A stretch of DNA of 64,000 bases from Avrilella dinanensis (GTDB lineage Bacteria; Bacteroidota; Bacteroidia; Flavobacteriales; Flavobacteriaceae): positions 1,501,604 through 1,565,603 of the forward strand of contig NZ_NIPO01000001.1 of NCBI RefSeq assembly GCF_002807015.1, given 5' to 3'. The notes beneath the pieces were generated by a model. The model ran no database searches and had not been told where the DNA came from. It saw only the letters and a list, made by a program, of their open reading frames with translations. The translations under genes were made by a program, and so were the position numbers. Within the stretch, counting starts at the first letter, position 1. Every line of letters begins with the position of its first letter. Shown piece by piece: positions 1-8,730 of the stretch.

Positions 1-334
1 CGTCGTCGCCTTTCATGTACGAAGTTGAATACCAATGAATCAACGCTCCGATACCGGTCACGAAAAGCAACCACAAAGCATTCAGCTGGTCGATGTGAAA
101 AGCAAAATCAATTTTGAAATCAGCAAATTGTATCCAGTCAAAAAGATGAATATGGATAGATTCGCCTGTACTTTTGATAGAAGTAAAGATGAGTATCGAC
201 AGAACAAAAGATGCTGCCACAGTGAGTGTAGCGATTGCTCCCGACAATTTATTGCTGATGCTGCGTCCGCCGAGAAACAACAGCAAGAAGCCAACCAAGG
301 GTAAAATGATGGTAATGAGTATCGATAGCTCCAT
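1..334 (-). CDS. nuoL: NADH-quinone oxidoreductase subunit L, N-terminal part (runs off the left edge)
   Basis: Antiporter-like membrane subunit of respiratory complex I, thought to take part in proton pumping. The visible 111 codons start MELSILITIILPLVGF and give two hydrophobic helices followed by HIDQLNALWLL and a Trp-Tyr-Ser-Thr-Ser-Tyr segment, which fits the start of NuoL. The ATG at 334-332 begins 3 bases after the nuoK stop, as expected for the next gene of a nuo operon. The gene is cut by the window, so nuoL to nuoN order cannot be checked here. Confidence 0.93.
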   Translation of the reverse strand, partial: MELSILITIILPLVGFLLLFLGGRSISNKLSGAIATLTVAASFVLSILIFTSIKSTGESIHIHLFDWIQFADFKIDFAFHIDQLNALWLLFVTGIGALIHWYSTSYMKGDD

Positions 335-337
335 TTA

Positions 338-658
338 TTATCCTTTTAAGTTTTTAAGTTTATCAATATCTATGCTGCCCATATTTCTGTATATAGACAC
401 TAAAATTGCCAGTCCGATAGCTACTTCGGCAGCGGCTACTGCCATACTGAAAAATACGAAAACCTGTCCGCTTGCGTCCTGATGATAGTTTGAAAAGACT
501 ACCAGCAGTAGGTTGGCGGCATTCAGCATGATTTCAATAGACATAAACATCACGATGGCGTTGCGTCGGTAAAGCAATCCGAAAGCACCGACTGCAAATA
601 GCATCACAGCCAGATAAATGTAGTTTTCTACACCGATGATTTGTAAAACATTTTCCAT
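338..658 (-). CDS. nuoK: NADH-quinone oxidoreductase subunit K
   Basis: Small membrane subunit of complex I (106 aa, normal length) with three predicted helices. The motif MSIEIMLNAANLLL carries the conserved membrane glutamate of the family, and a second glutamate lies in AAAEVAIGLAI. I place the start at ATG 658-656, one base beyond the nuoJ stop; a longer frame that begins inside nuoJ is not credible because it adds a polar N-terminus unlike NuoK. It is the second-last visible gene of the minus-strand nuo operon. Confidence 0.95.
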   Translation of the reverse strand: MENVLQIIGVENYIYLAVMLFAVGAFGLLYRRNAIVMFMSIEIMLNAANLLLVVFSNYHQDASGQVFVFFSMAVAAAEVAIGLAILVSIYRNMGSIDIDKLKNLKG

Positions 659-659
659 A

Positions 660-1172
660 TTATGCTGGTTTTCTGTCTTTTTTAGAGATGAGTACTGCAC
701 CAATCATTGCCATAAGCAATAATATAGCGACCATTTCAAACGGCAGAACATATTCATCTAATAATATTTGTCCTAATATTTCGATAGATTGGTAATCGTG
801 TGTTCCGTTTACATAAGTGTCGATGGCAGGTGCGGTTTTCGCCAACACACTAATTAAAGTAAGTCCGACAAGGCAAAATGCCACGGCAGCAATTACTTTT
901 GTGACCATCGGTTTGGAAATATGGTCACTGATGTTGAGGTTCATCAACATAATGGTAAAGAGCATCAATATCATGATGGCTCCGGAATATACAATGATAT
1001 GCACCATTGCCAGAAACTGAGAATTCATCAAAGCATAATGCCCGGCAATACTGAAAAAACTTACAACCAGCCAGATAGCACTGTGAATCGGGTTCTTGCT
1101 CAGAATCGTCAGCATGGCACTGCCCAATGTGACTGCCGATAATATATAAAATATGATTTCGATAGTATTCAT
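660..1172 (-). CDS. nuoJ: NADH-quinone oxidoreductase subunit J
   Basis: Membrane subunit J of complex I, 170 aa, with five hydrophobic segments and the family motif around HIIVYSGAIMILMLF (roughly residues 58-72). The start chosen is ATG 1172, giving MNTIEIIFYILSAVTLGSAM, four bases after the nuoI stop. A longer open frame reaching 1274 would overlap nuoI and adds a charged extension unlike the family. It works with NuoK and NuoH in the proton-pumping arm. Confidence 0.95.
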   Translation of the reverse strand: MNTIEIIFYILSAVTLGSAMLTILSKNPIHSAIWLVVSFFSIAGHYALMNSQFLAMVHIIVYSGAIMILMLFTIMLMNLNISDHISKPMVTKVIAAVAFCLVGLTLISVLAKTAPAIDTYVNGTHDYQSIEILGQILLDEYVLPFEMVAILLLMAMIGAVLISKKDRKPA

Positions 1173-1176
1173 ATAT

Positions 1177-1719
1177 TTAAGCTTGATTTTGTTTTGTGTT
1201 GTTGACTGCCGCCTCAAGTGGCATAACCAATTGTTCTTTACCGAAAATGAAACTTTCTCTGCTGGTGCCGGCATTTACGATTCTTCCGGATTTTGTCAGG
1301 TAAATAGCTTGTTTCGGGCAAGCCTCTTCGCACAATCCGCAGTAAATACAACGCAACATATTGATTTCGTAGATTTCGGCATATTTTTCTTCGCGGTACA
1401 GATGTTTTTCTTCTGGTTTACGCTCGGCAGCTTTCATCGTGATAGCTTCGGCAGGGCAGGATAAAGCACAAAGACCGCAGGCGGTGCAACGTTCTCTACC
1501 TTCTTCGTCCCGCATCAGTGTGTGTCGCCCGCGATAAACAGGACTGAATGGTCGTTGTTGTTCAGGATAACTGATGGTAACTTTCTTTTTGAAAATGTGT
1601 TTGAATGTAGTTTGCATTCCCTTGAGAATAGCTACCACATAAATACGCTCCCAAAAATTCATTTTTTTGTTAGTAACCTGCTTTTTTCTGCCCGATAATG
1701 AAATAGTATCTATAGACAT
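1177..1719 (-). CDS. nuoI: NADH-quinone oxidoreductase subunit I (8Fe ferredoxin-like)
   Basis: Peripheral complex I subunit that holds clusters N6a and N6b and passes electrons towards NuoB. Two CxxCxxCxxxCP motifs are present: Cys78, 81, 84, 88 and Cys124, 127, 130, 134. The protein has 180 aa, normal for the family. It lies between nuoH (27 bases upstream) and nuoJ in the usual operon order. Confidence 0.96.
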   Translation of the reverse strand: MSIDTISLSGRKKQVTNKKMNFWERIYVVAILKGMQTTFKHIFKKKVTISYPEQQRPFSPVYRGRHTLMRDEEGRERCTACGLCALSCPAEAITMKAAERKPEEKHLYREEKYAEIYEINMLRCIYCGLCEEACPKQAIYLTKSGRIVNAGTSRESFIFGKEQLVMPLEAAVNNTKQNQA

Positions 1720-1746
1720 GTCTGTTTTATTTTAAAGCTGTTTGCT

Positions 1747-2778
1747 TTAGTTTTGAATAAGAATTACAATGGCGGTAATAATGATATTGATAATAGACAA
1801 CGGAATCAGTATTTTCCAACCCAAATTCATTAACTGGTCGTAGCGGAATCTTGGAATGGTCCATCTTACCCACATATAGACAAATATGAAAAAACATATT
1901 TTAGCAAATAATGCCAATATTCCGATGATGCCTGATACGTTGTGTCCCCAATTTTCGGCTACCCAGTCCATGCCCGGATAATTGTATGCTCCGAGGTAAA
2001 GCACCGCCAAAAGGGTAGAGGAGATGAACATTGCTGCATATTCCGCAAACAAATAGAATCCCATTCGCATAGAGGAATATTCTGTGTGATAACCACCTAT
2101 CAATTCCTGTTCACATTCTGCCAAATCAAACGGCGTGCGGTTGGTTTCAGCAAATGAACATATCAGAAAGATAAAAAATCCTAAAGGCTGATAGAAAATG
2201 TTCCAAGCCATACCGTGCTGACCTGCTGCAATTTCAGATAAACTCATGGTACTGTACATCATCAGTAACGCTACGATGGATAATCCCATCGCAATTTCGT
2301 ACGAAATCATCTGTGAAGCCACACGCATGGCACTCATCAAAGAGAATTTATTGTTGGACGCCCAGCCTCCGATAATAATTCCGTAAACGCTAACAGACAG
2401 TACAGCAAACACATACAGCATGGCTACATTGATGTCGGTAGCTTGTAAAACGACTGTTCTTCCGCCGATTTCCAAGGTGCTTCCCCATGGGATAACAGCA
2501 CTGGTCATCAATGCCATAGTCATGGAAATTGTCGGGCCTAACACAAACAAAAATGTGTTGGGTGTGTTTGGCATAAATTCTTCTTTGGAAAACAGTTTCA
2601 AACCGTCTGCCAAAGGTTGCAATATACCACCTTTACCGGCTCTGTTCGGGCCTCGTCTGTCCTGAATCCATGCGGCTATTTTTCGTTCTGCCAATGTCGA
2701 ATACATCGCAAACAACATCGTGATGGCAAATACGGCTAAAATAATAACGCCTTTTTCTATGATAATTGCATTCTCCAT
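1747..2778 (-). CDS. nuoH: NADH-quinone oxidoreductase subunit H
   Basis: Membrane subunit H, 343 aa, which contributes to the quinone-binding site and couples it to the pumping arm. About eight hydrophobic helices are visible, with the family signatures AWIQDRRGPNRAG near residue 36 and CSFAETNRTPFDLAECEQEL near residue 210. The start codon lies 3 bases after the nuoG stop, so translation is probably coupled. Length and motifs are normal. Confidence 0.97.
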   Translation of the reverse strand: MENAIIIEKGVIILAVFAITMLFAMYSTLAERKIAAWIQDRRGPNRAGKGGILQPLADGLKLFSKEEFMPNTPNTFLFVLGPTISMTMALMTSAVIPWGSTLEIGGRTVVLQATDINVAMLYVFAVLSVSVYGIIIGGWASNNKFSLMSAMRVASQMISYEIAMGLSIVALLMMYSTMSLSEIAAGQHGMAWNIFYQPLGFFIFLICSFAETNRTPFDLAECEQELIGGYHTEYSSMRMGFYLFAEYAAMFISSTLLAVLYLGAYNYPGMDWVAENWGHNVSGIIGILALFAKICFFIFVYMWVRWTIPRFRYDQLMNLGWKILIPLSIINIIITAIVILIQN

Positions 2779-2780
2779 AA

Positions 2781-3806
2781 TTATTCCGTCGTTTTTTCAG
2801 ATGAATAAGGAATGTCTTTCATACTGATTTTCTTACGGTCTTGATCTCGACCCAATAAAATCTGTTTTTCGGTATGAATTTCCACTTTTTTCATGTCGCG
2901 GGTGTAATTGTTTTGGTTGATTACACTCCATTTCTCGAACTTACGAGGTCCTTCGATAACCCAATCGTTTGTATCTTTGTGGTCGTAACGACATTCGTTA
3001 CAGATGAATTCTTCCACTTCGTGGTATTCGTCTTTGCGGGCTGTAACTCTCTGAATTTCGTTTCCGAACATCCAAAGGGTTGTTTTTCCACAACATTTAT
3101 CGCAATTTCTGTGTGCATTGAAAGGCTTGTTAAACCAAACCCTCGATTTGAAACGGAATGTCTTGTCTGTCAAAGCTCCAACCGGACATACATCAATCAT
3201 ATTTCCCGAAAACTCATTGTCAATTGCTTTGGAAATATAAGTCGAAATTTGTGCGTGGTCACCTCGGTTCATTACTCCGTGAACTCTCTCGTTTGTAAGT
3301 TGGTCGGCGACTTTTACACAACGGTAGCACAAAATACAACGATTCATATGAAGTTGTATTTTATCTCCGATATTTTCAGGCTCAAAAGTTCTCTTTTCTT
3401 CTTTAAAACGGGTTTTTTCTAATCCGTGTTCAAATGCCAGATTCTGTAAATCACATTCCCCTGCCTGGTCGCAAACCGGACAATCCAAAGGGTGGTTGAT
3501 AAGCAAAAATTCCGTTACGGCTTTTCGGGCATCCATGGCTCTTTCGGAAGATTTTACTTTTACTTCCATTCCGTCCATAACGGTTGTTTTGCACGAAGGC
3601 ATCATTTTCGGCATTGGTCTTGGGTCTGCCTCACTTCCTTTGGCTACTTCCACCAAACAAGCACGACAGTTCCCTCCCGTATTTTCGAGTTTTGAATAGT
3701 AGCACATTGCAGGAGGGACAGATTCTCCTCCCATCATTCGGGCAGCCTGTAAAATGGTTGTCCCGGCCTCTACTTCTATTGTTTGTCCGTCTATTGTTAC
3801 TTTCAT
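2781..3806 (-). CDS. nuoG: NADH-quinone oxidoreductase subunit G, short form without the molybdopterin-like domain
   Basis: Iron-sulfur subunit of complex I, only 341 aa against about 900 in Escherichia coli. Seen in order: a [2Fe-2S] domain (Cys at MCYYSKLENTGGNCRACLVEV and Cys72-region), a His-plus-three-Cys cluster motif (NHPLDCPVCDQAGECDLQ), a ferredoxin-like pair (CILCYRCVK and VCPVGAL), then CDKC and a late CNEC. The protein stops soon after this first Cys set of the Mo-oxidoreductase-like region. nuoH begins at once, so no lost coding sequence remains. Short NuoG proteins are, as far as I know, usual in Flavobacteriaceae, so this is probably native and not a truncation. Confidence 0.93.
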   Translation of the reverse strand: MKVTIDGQTIEVEAGTTILQAARMMGGESVPPAMCYYSKLENTGGNCRACLVEVAKGSEADPRPMPKMMPSCKTTVMDGMEVKVKSSERAMDARKAVTEFLLINHPLDCPVCDQAGECDLQNLAFEHGLEKTRFKEEKRTFEPENIGDKIQLHMNRCILCYRCVKVADQLTNERVHGVMNRGDHAQISTYISKAIDNEFSGNMIDVCPVGALTDKTFRFKSRVWFNKPFNAHRNCDKCCGKTTLWMFGNEIQRVTARKDEYHEVEEFICNECRYDHKDTNDWVIEGPRKFEKWSVINQNNYTRDMKKVEIHTEKQILLGRDQDRKKISMKDIPYSSEKTTE

Positions 3807-3820
3807 ATTTCTATTCTAAT

Positions 3821-3922
3821 CCTCCCCAACCCCTCCAAAGGAGGGGCTTTCCGAAGGAAATTTTAAATATCCATTATAAATTTTCACTCCTTGCTCCTCC
3901 CCTTTGGGGAGGTCGGGAGGGG
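3821..3922. repeat. Palindromic intergenic repeat between nuoF and nuoG
   Basis: About 102 bases fill the gap between two operon genes. The left arm has the hairpin CCCCTCCAAAGGAGGGG (3830-3846) and the right arm CCTCCCCTTTGGGGAGG (3896-3912); the two arms are also inverted copies of each other, with an AT-rich middle. I know similar C/T-rich palindromes as dispersed intergenic repeats in Bacteroidota. It is transcribed with the operon and could fold and affect the stoichiometry of NuoF and NuoG, but that is inference. Confidence 0.8.
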
Positions 3923-3923
3923 A

Positions 3924-5288
3924 TTATACCATTTGCTTTTCTAACAAATGTCTTACTTTCGACATCGGCTCATTTACAAAATGGTCTCTGTTTTTGATTT
4001 TTTCAGGGAAACGAATGTGATATTCAAATTCTTCTCTGAAATGTCTGATAGCAGCAGCAACAGGCCAAGCCGCAGCATCTCCTAACGGACAAATTGTATT
4101 CCCCTCAATTTTCGACTGAATGCTCCAAAGCAATTCAATATCTTCTTCTGTTCCGTGTCCTGTTTCGATTCGGTACAGGACTTTTTCCATCCAACCTGTT
4201 CCCTCACGACAAGGCGAACATTGTCCGCAACTTTCGTGGTGGTAAAATCTCGAAAAATTCCAAGTATTTCTTACAATACAAGAAGTATCATTATATACGA
4301 TAAATCCTCCCGAGCCCAACATTGACCCTGTTGCAAAACCTCCGTCAGAAAGCGATTCGTAAGTCATTAATCGGTCTTCTCCGTTTGCTGTTTTGAAAAT
4401 CAAATGTTCAGGCAGAATCGGAACAGATGAACCTCCAGGAATAAGAGCCTTCAGAGGTCTGTCGTTCATCATTCCTCCCAAATATTCGTCCGAATTCATA
4501 AATTCATCAACCGAAAGTCCGAGTTCGATTTCGTAAACACCCGGATTTTTACAATGCCCCGAGGCAGAAATCAGTTTCGTTCCTGTTGAACGTCCGATTC
4601 CGATTTTGGCATATTCATCTCCCGAATTTAAAATAATCCAAGGCACATTCGATATAGATTCCACGTTGTTTACAACAGTCGGCTCTGCCCACAATCCGCT
4701 AACGGCAGGGAAAGGCGGTTTCATTCTCGGATTTCCTCTTTTTCCTTCCAAAGATTCGATAAGAGCTGTTTCTTCTCCACATATATAAGCTCCTGCTCCG
4801 CAATGCACATACAAGTCCAAATCAAATCCCGAGCCTTTAATGTTTTTTCCTAACCAACCATTTGCATAAGCCTCTTTTATGGCTTTTTCCAATATTTTGA
4901 AAATCCACATATATTCCCCACGAATGTAGATATAAGAAAGGTTTGCCTCCAAAGCATAACTCGAAGCAATCATTCCCTCGATAAGCAAATGCGGAATATA
5001 CTCCATTAAATAACGGTCTTTGAAAGTACCGGGTTCGGATTCGTCAGCATTGCAGACCAAGTGTCTTGGCTTTCCCGATTTTTTGTCGATAAAACTCCAC
5101 TTCATTCCCATCGGGAAACCAGCTCCTCCACGACCTCTCATTCCTGATTTTTTAACCTCCTCGACAATTTCGTCAGGGGTCATTTTCAGAGCTTTTTCCA
5201 CAGAGGCATACCCTCCGTTTTTACGATATACATCATAATTACGAATACCCTCAATTCCTGTTTTTTCAAGTAATATCTTTCTTGCCAT
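3924..5288 (-). CDS. nuoF: NADH-quinone oxidoreductase subunit F (NADH- and FMN-binding)
   Basis: Catalytic subunit of complex I that oxidises NADH, 454 aa. The glycine-rich FMN/NADH motif GRGGAGFPMGMKWSF lies near residue 52, and the N3 [4Fe-4S] ligands appear in ESCGQCSPCREGT near residue 350, with a later Cys in NTICPLGDAA. Both are intact. It follows nuoE by 10 bases and is separated from nuoG by the palindromic repeat. Together with NuoE and NuoG it forms the electron-input module, so this complex is predicted to accept NADH. Confidence 0.97.
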   Translation of the reverse strand: MARKILLEKTGIEGIRNYDVYRKNGGYASVEKALKMTPDEIVEEVKKSGMRGRGGAGFPMGMKWSFIDKKSGKPRHLVCNADESEPGTFKDRYLMEYIPHLLIEGMIASSYALEANLSYIYIRGEYMWIFKILEKAIKEAYANGWLGKNIKGSGFDLDLYVHCGAGAYICGEETALIESLEGKRGNPRMKPPFPAVSGLWAEPTVVNNVESISNVPWIILNSGDEYAKIGIGRSTGTKLISASGHCKNPGVYEIELGLSVDEFMNSDEYLGGMMNDRPLKALIPGGSSVPILPEHLIFKTANGEDRLMTYESLSDGGFATGSMLGSGGFIVYNDTSCIVRNTWNFSRFYHHESCGQCSPCREGTGWMEKVLYRIETGHGTEEDIELLWSIQSKIEGNTICPLGDAAAWPVAAAIRHFREEFEYHIRFPEKIKNRDHFVNEPMSKVRHLLEKQMV

Positions 5289-5298
5289 AACTCCGAAA

Positions 5299-5823
5299 TT
5301 ATACTAAATCAATTTTTCCCTCTCTGCAATCTTCAATCAACTGGTCGATTTTTTCTTTGGTCAAATGCTCGTGGTTAAAATCTCCTAACTGCAACATCGG
5401 TGCATATCCGCAAGCTCCCAAACACTCCACTCCGTGAACGGAAAACATTCCGTCAGAAGTTACTTCGTTTTCTTTTACTCCCAATTTATTGCAGGTGTAA
5501 TCCATCATATCTTCTGCTCCACGAAGCATACAGCACGAAGTTCGGCAAAATTCCAAAGGGTATTTTCCTCTTGGTTTTAAAGCATACATTGTGTAAAATG
5601 TAGCAACTTCGTAAACTTCGATAGGTTGTATTTCTAAAATTTCAGCTACTTTATCCATCAATTCCACACTCAACCAATGGTCGTGTGCGTCTTGAACTGC
5701 ATGAAGAACAGGCAGTAAAGCCGATTTCTTTTTATCAGACGGATAATGTGAAAGCAATTCGTTAATGCGTTCCATTAACGATTCACTTATGTTTATTTCT
5801 TGTTTTATTGTTGTTCTTTCCAT
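5299..5823 (-). CDS. nuoE: NADH-quinone oxidoreductase subunit E
   Basis: Thioredoxin-fold [2Fe-2S] subunit of the NADH dehydrogenase module, 174 aa. The four cluster ligands are seen as Cys93 and Cys98 (EFCRTSCC) and Cys134 and Cys138 (ECLGACGYAP). The N-terminal helical part contains LLPVLHAVQDAHDHWLS, typical of the family. It is 4 bases downstream of nuoD and directly precedes nuoF. Confidence 0.96.
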   Translation of the reverse strand: MERTTIKQEINISESLMERINELLSHYPSDKKKSALLPVLHAVQDAHDHWLSVELMDKVAEILEIQPIEVYEVATFYTMYALKPRGKYPLEFCRTSCCMLRGAEDMMDYTCNKLGVKENEVTSDGMFSVHGVECLGACGYAPMLQLGDFNHEHLTKEKIDQLIEDCREGKIDLV

Positions 5824-5827
5824 AAGA

Positions 5828-7063
5828 TTAAGCGTCTAATTCTCCAGCAATAACGTTCATACTTGACAGCGTAATAATCGCGTCAGACAAGCTACGACCT
5901 TTGATGATTTCGTTGAATGCCTGGTAATAGATGAAACAAGGTCTTCTGAAATGCAATCGATATGGTCTTCGACTTCCGTCAGTGATAAGATAGAATCCTA
6001 ATTCTCCGTTACCGCCTTCAACGGCATGATAAATTTCTTTGTTGGTTACCGGAATTTCTCCCATCACAATTTTGAAGTGATAAATCAAGGCTTCCATATT
6101 ATTATATACATCTTCTTTTGGTGGAAGATAATATTCAGGAACATCAGCATGGAAAGGTCCTTCCGGCATTTTGTCTATGGCTTGACGAATGATTTTTAAA
6201 CTTTCCCAAACTTCAGCATTACGCACACAAAACCGGTCATAACAATCACCGTTTTGTCCAACCGGAACGTCAAATTCAAAATCTTCGTACGAGCTGTAAG
6301 GTTGTGCTACGCGAACGTCATAATCTACCCCGGCTGCACGTAGGTTTGGACCTGTAAAACCATAAGCCAATGCCCTCTCGGCAGAAATAGCTCCGGAATC
6401 AATCGTTCTGTCCATAAAAATACGGTTTCTCACCAACAGGTTTTCGAACTCTGTCCATATAGCAGGGAACTCGTCCAAAAACTCATTGATTTTTTTCCAG
6501 GCGGTTTCACTCCATTCACGTTCAAACCCGCCGATACGTCCCATATTGGTCGTTAGTCTTGCTCCACAGATTTCTTCGTATATTTCGTATATTTTTTCTC
6601 TGTATTGGAAAACGTATAAAAAACCGGTCAAAGCCCCGGTATCTACGCCCATCACCGAACTACATATGATATGATCGGCAATACGAGCCAATTCCATAAT
6701 AATCACACGCAAGTACTGTACACGCTTCGGGATTTCGATGTTCATCGCCTTCTCGACAGTCATCCACCAACCCATATTGTTGATAGGCGATGAGCAGTAA
6801 TTCAGCCTGTCGGTAAGCACATTGATTTGATAAAAAGGTCTGTTTTCGGCGATTTTTTCAAATGCCCGGTGAATATATCCGACAGTACCTTCTCCGTCAA
6901 TGACTTTCTCTCCGTCCATTAACAGGATATTCTGGAAAATACCGTGCGTGGCAGGGTGTGTCGGACCGAGATTGAGGACAGATAACTCCACTCCGTCTTC
7001 ATTTTTGCGGCGGTCAATTTCTTTCTGAAACCGGTCTTCGGGTGTTAGCAATAATTCTGACAT
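5828..7063 (-). CDS. nuoD: NADH-quinone oxidoreductase subunit D
   Basis: 49-kDa-type subunit, 411 aa, related to NiFe-hydrogenase large subunits and forming the quinone site with NuoB. The signature LNLGPTHPATHG lies near residue 31 and is intact, as is the conserved IGGFEREW region. The gene is separate from nuoC (12-base gap), not fused as in enterobacteria. The C-terminus ends in VIAGELDA, typical of the family. Confidence 0.96.
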   Translation of the reverse strand: MSELLLTPEDRFQKEIDRRKNEDGVELSVLNLGPTHPATHGIFQNILLMDGEKVIDGEGTVGYIHRAFEKIAENRPFYQINVLTDRLNYCSSPINNMGWWMTVEKAMNIEIPKRVQYLRVIIMELARIADHIICSSVMGVDTGALTGFLYVFQYREKIYEIYEEICGARLTTNMGRIGGFEREWSETAWKKINEFLDEFPAIWTEFENLLVRNRIFMDRTIDSGAISAERALAYGFTGPNLRAAGVDYDVRVAQPYSSYEDFEFDVPVGQNGDCYDRFCVRNAEVWESLKIIRQAIDKMPEGPFHADVPEYYLPPKEDVYNNMEALIYHFKIVMGEIPVTNKEIYHAVEGGNGELGFYLITDGSRRPYRLHFRRPCFIYYQAFNEIIKGRSLSDAIITLSSMNVIAGELDA

Positions 7064-7075
7064 AACTCGAATGGA

Positions 7076-7597
7076 TTAACAATTAGGACCGGTTCTTCCG
7101 AAGAAACGGTCGTCTTTATCGGTTCTACCTTGGTCTTCCAACGGAAACTCTTTTCTTAATGGAAAAGATTCCATTTCGTCCATGTTTAAAATACGCTTCA
7201 ATTGCGGGTGTCCTTTGAAAACGATTCCGTAGAAATCGTAAGTTTCCCTTTCCTGCCAATTGGCTGCCGGGAAAATATCTGCGATACTTTCTGTTTCAGG
7301 CTTTCTGCCGTTCAGGAAAGTTTTGATTCTTATCCGAACTTTGGTCAGCCAGTTATGCAGATGATAAACAACGGCAAATTGCCTTTCTTCCGGATAATCA
7401 GGATAATGCACACCGCAGACGTCTGTCAGAAAATGGAAGTTTAATTCCTGGTCTTCTTTCAGAAACTGAATGACCTCCCGGGTTTTTTCCGGATTGATTT
7501 CAAAGGTTAATATATCGTATGACTGATGAAATTCGATAATATCGGTACCGAATTTCTCTATCAGTTTTTGTTGTATGGTTTCGTTAGTCAAGCTCAT
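7076..7597 (-). CDS. nuoC: NADH-quinone oxidoreductase subunit C
   Basis: 30-kDa-type peripheral subunit of complex I, 173 aa. The family signature appears as ERETYDFYGIVFKGHPQLKR near residue 115, followed by PLRKEFPLEDQGRTDKDDR. The start ATG overlaps the nuoB stop by one base (TAATG), which suggests coupled translation. No unusual feature. Confidence 0.95.
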   Translation of the reverse strand: MSLTNETIQQKLIEKFGTDIIEFHQSYDILTFEINPEKTREVIQFLKEDQELNFHFLTDVCGVHYPDYPEERQFAVVYHLHNWLTKVRIRIKTFLNGRKPETESIADIFPAANWQERETYDFYGIVFKGHPQLKRILNMDEMESFPLRKEFPLEDQGRTDKDDRFFGRTGPNC

Positions 7598-8145
7598 TAT
7601 TTGATGTTGTATGAGTTTAATAACTTTTGGTATTCTTCAGAACCGCGTCTGTAAACAGATTCTTTCTTCACGATTTCCTGTAGTTGAAGGATACCATCCA
7701 GAATCTGCTCCGGTCTTGGTGGACAACCCGGTACATAAACATCTACCGGAATAACTTTATCGATACCCTGCAGAACAGAGTAGGTGTCAAACACGCCTCC
7801 GGTACTGGCACACGCCCCGACTGCGATTACCCATCTCGGTTCCGACATTTGCTCATAAACCTGACGAAGAATCGGTGCCATTTTCTTGGCAATGGTTCCC
7901 ATAACCAGCAGTACATCTGCCTGACGAGGCGAGAAACTCATTCGTTCCGAGCCAAATCGGGCAATGTCGTATGTGGCTGCCATGGTTGCCATAAATTCAA
8001 TTCCGCAGCAAGAAGTGGCGAAAGGCAAAGGCCACATGGAATTGGCACGAGCCAGCCCGACAATGTCACTCAGCTTGGTTGCGAAAAAACCTTCTCCGGT
8101 ATAGCCTTCGGGAGGGGCGGTCATTTTGATATCTTTGTTACTCAT
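7597..8145 (-). CDS. nuoB: NADH-quinone oxidoreductase subunit B
   Basis: Holds cluster N2, the last iron-sulfur centre before quinone. Ligands are visible as SCCGIEFMA, GACASTGG and VPGCPPRPE. I start it at ATG 8145 (MSNKDIKM), giving 182 aa and clearing the nuoA stop by 11 bases. A longer frame from 8166 would overlap nuoA and adds only MGLNNGI. The next gene, nuoC, overlaps its stop codon. Confidence 0.95.
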   Translation of the reverse strand: MSNKDIKMTAPPEGYTGEGFFATKLSDIVGLARANSMWPLPFATSCCGIEFMATMAATYDIARFGSERMSFSPRQADVLLVMGTIAKKMAPILRQVYEQMSEPRWVIAVGACASTGGVFDTYSVLQGIDKVIPVDVYVPGCPPRPEQILDGILQLQEIVKKESVYRRGSEEYQKLLNSYNIK

Positions 8146-8156
8146 AATTCCGTTGT

Positions 8157-8522
8157 TTAATCCCATTCGAGTCCTTTTTTCTTGAACTCATAAAATAATC
8201 CAACTACCAAGATGGCGATAAAGATGCCCATTTTGGCAAAACCTTCCCAGCCAAGTGCTTTGAAATTGACTGCCCAAGGATACATAAAAATAACTTCTAC
8301 GTCGAACAGCACAAACAGAATGGCTACCAAAAAGTATTTCACGTTAAAAGGCACGCGGGCATTACCGACGGATTCTATACCGCACTCAAAATTCACATCT
8401 TTCTTTTTTGATGAACGTTTTGGACCTAACTTTCCGGAGATAAATACGGTTAGTATAACGAAACCGGCAGCCAGTCCTAACTGCATCAAAATAGGTATTA
8501 AATCAAATTGTGTAGATTGCAT
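8157..8522 (-). CDS. nuoA: NADH-quinone oxidoreductase subunit A
   Basis: First gene of the nuo operon, 121 aa with three membrane helices. It carries the family motif FECGIESVGNAR near residue 45, and FFLVAILFVLFDVEVIFMYPWA-type sequence follows, with the acidic membrane residues of the family. A TAnnTTTG promoter element lies 26 bases upstream on the same strand. The operon therefore probably starts here and runs leftward through nuoL. Confidence 0.95.
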   Translation of the reverse strand: MQSTQFDLIPILMQLGLAAGFVILTVFISGKLGPKRSSKKKDVNFECGIESVGNARVPFNVKYFLVAILFVLFDVEVIFMYPWAVNFKALGWEGFAKMGIFIAILVVGLFYEFKKKGLEWD

Positions 8523-8547
8523 TTTCTCTTAAAATTACTACCAACAG

Positions 8548-8555
8548 CAAATATA
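8548..8555 (-). promoter_or_regulatory. Probable -7 promoter element of the nuo operon
   Basis: The minus strand reads TATATTTG, matching the Bacteroidota -7 consensus TAnnTTTG, 26 bases before the nuoA start. At the -33 spacing only a T-run is seen, so the call rests on the -7 element and position. Confidence 0.55.
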
Positions 8556-8703
8556 CTTCGATATTTAGGAGTTTAAAAAAGTTTGAATACAGATTAGCCG
8601 AAGAAACGGTTAATTTAAAATGAGTATAAATAAAACAGATTAATATATTGTTATAAGGCGTTAAATCTTGTTAAACAGATAACCAAAGACGAATACATCT
8701 TTT

Positions 8704-8711
8704 TATATTTG
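8704..8711 (+). promoter_or_regulatory. Probable -7 promoter element for the small secreted protein and perhaps the SulP/carbonic anhydrase genes
   Basis: TATATTTG lies 19 bases before the ATG at 8731. No TTTG is found at the ideal spacing upstream. The 208-base gap 8523-8730 thus holds two divergent promoters and nothing else I can recognise. Confidence 0.55.
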
Positions 8712-8730
8712 CATCACGAGAAAAAGAAAA

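Noticed and set aside
338-703. A longer NuoK starting within nuoJ
   Set aside because: The extra 15 residues are polar and unlike the family; ATG 658 gives a standard NuoK.
2781-3806. NuoG as a pseudogene or frameshift product
   Set aside because: nuoH starts 3 bases after its stop, the frame is clean, and short NuoG is, to my knowledge, the usual form in this group.
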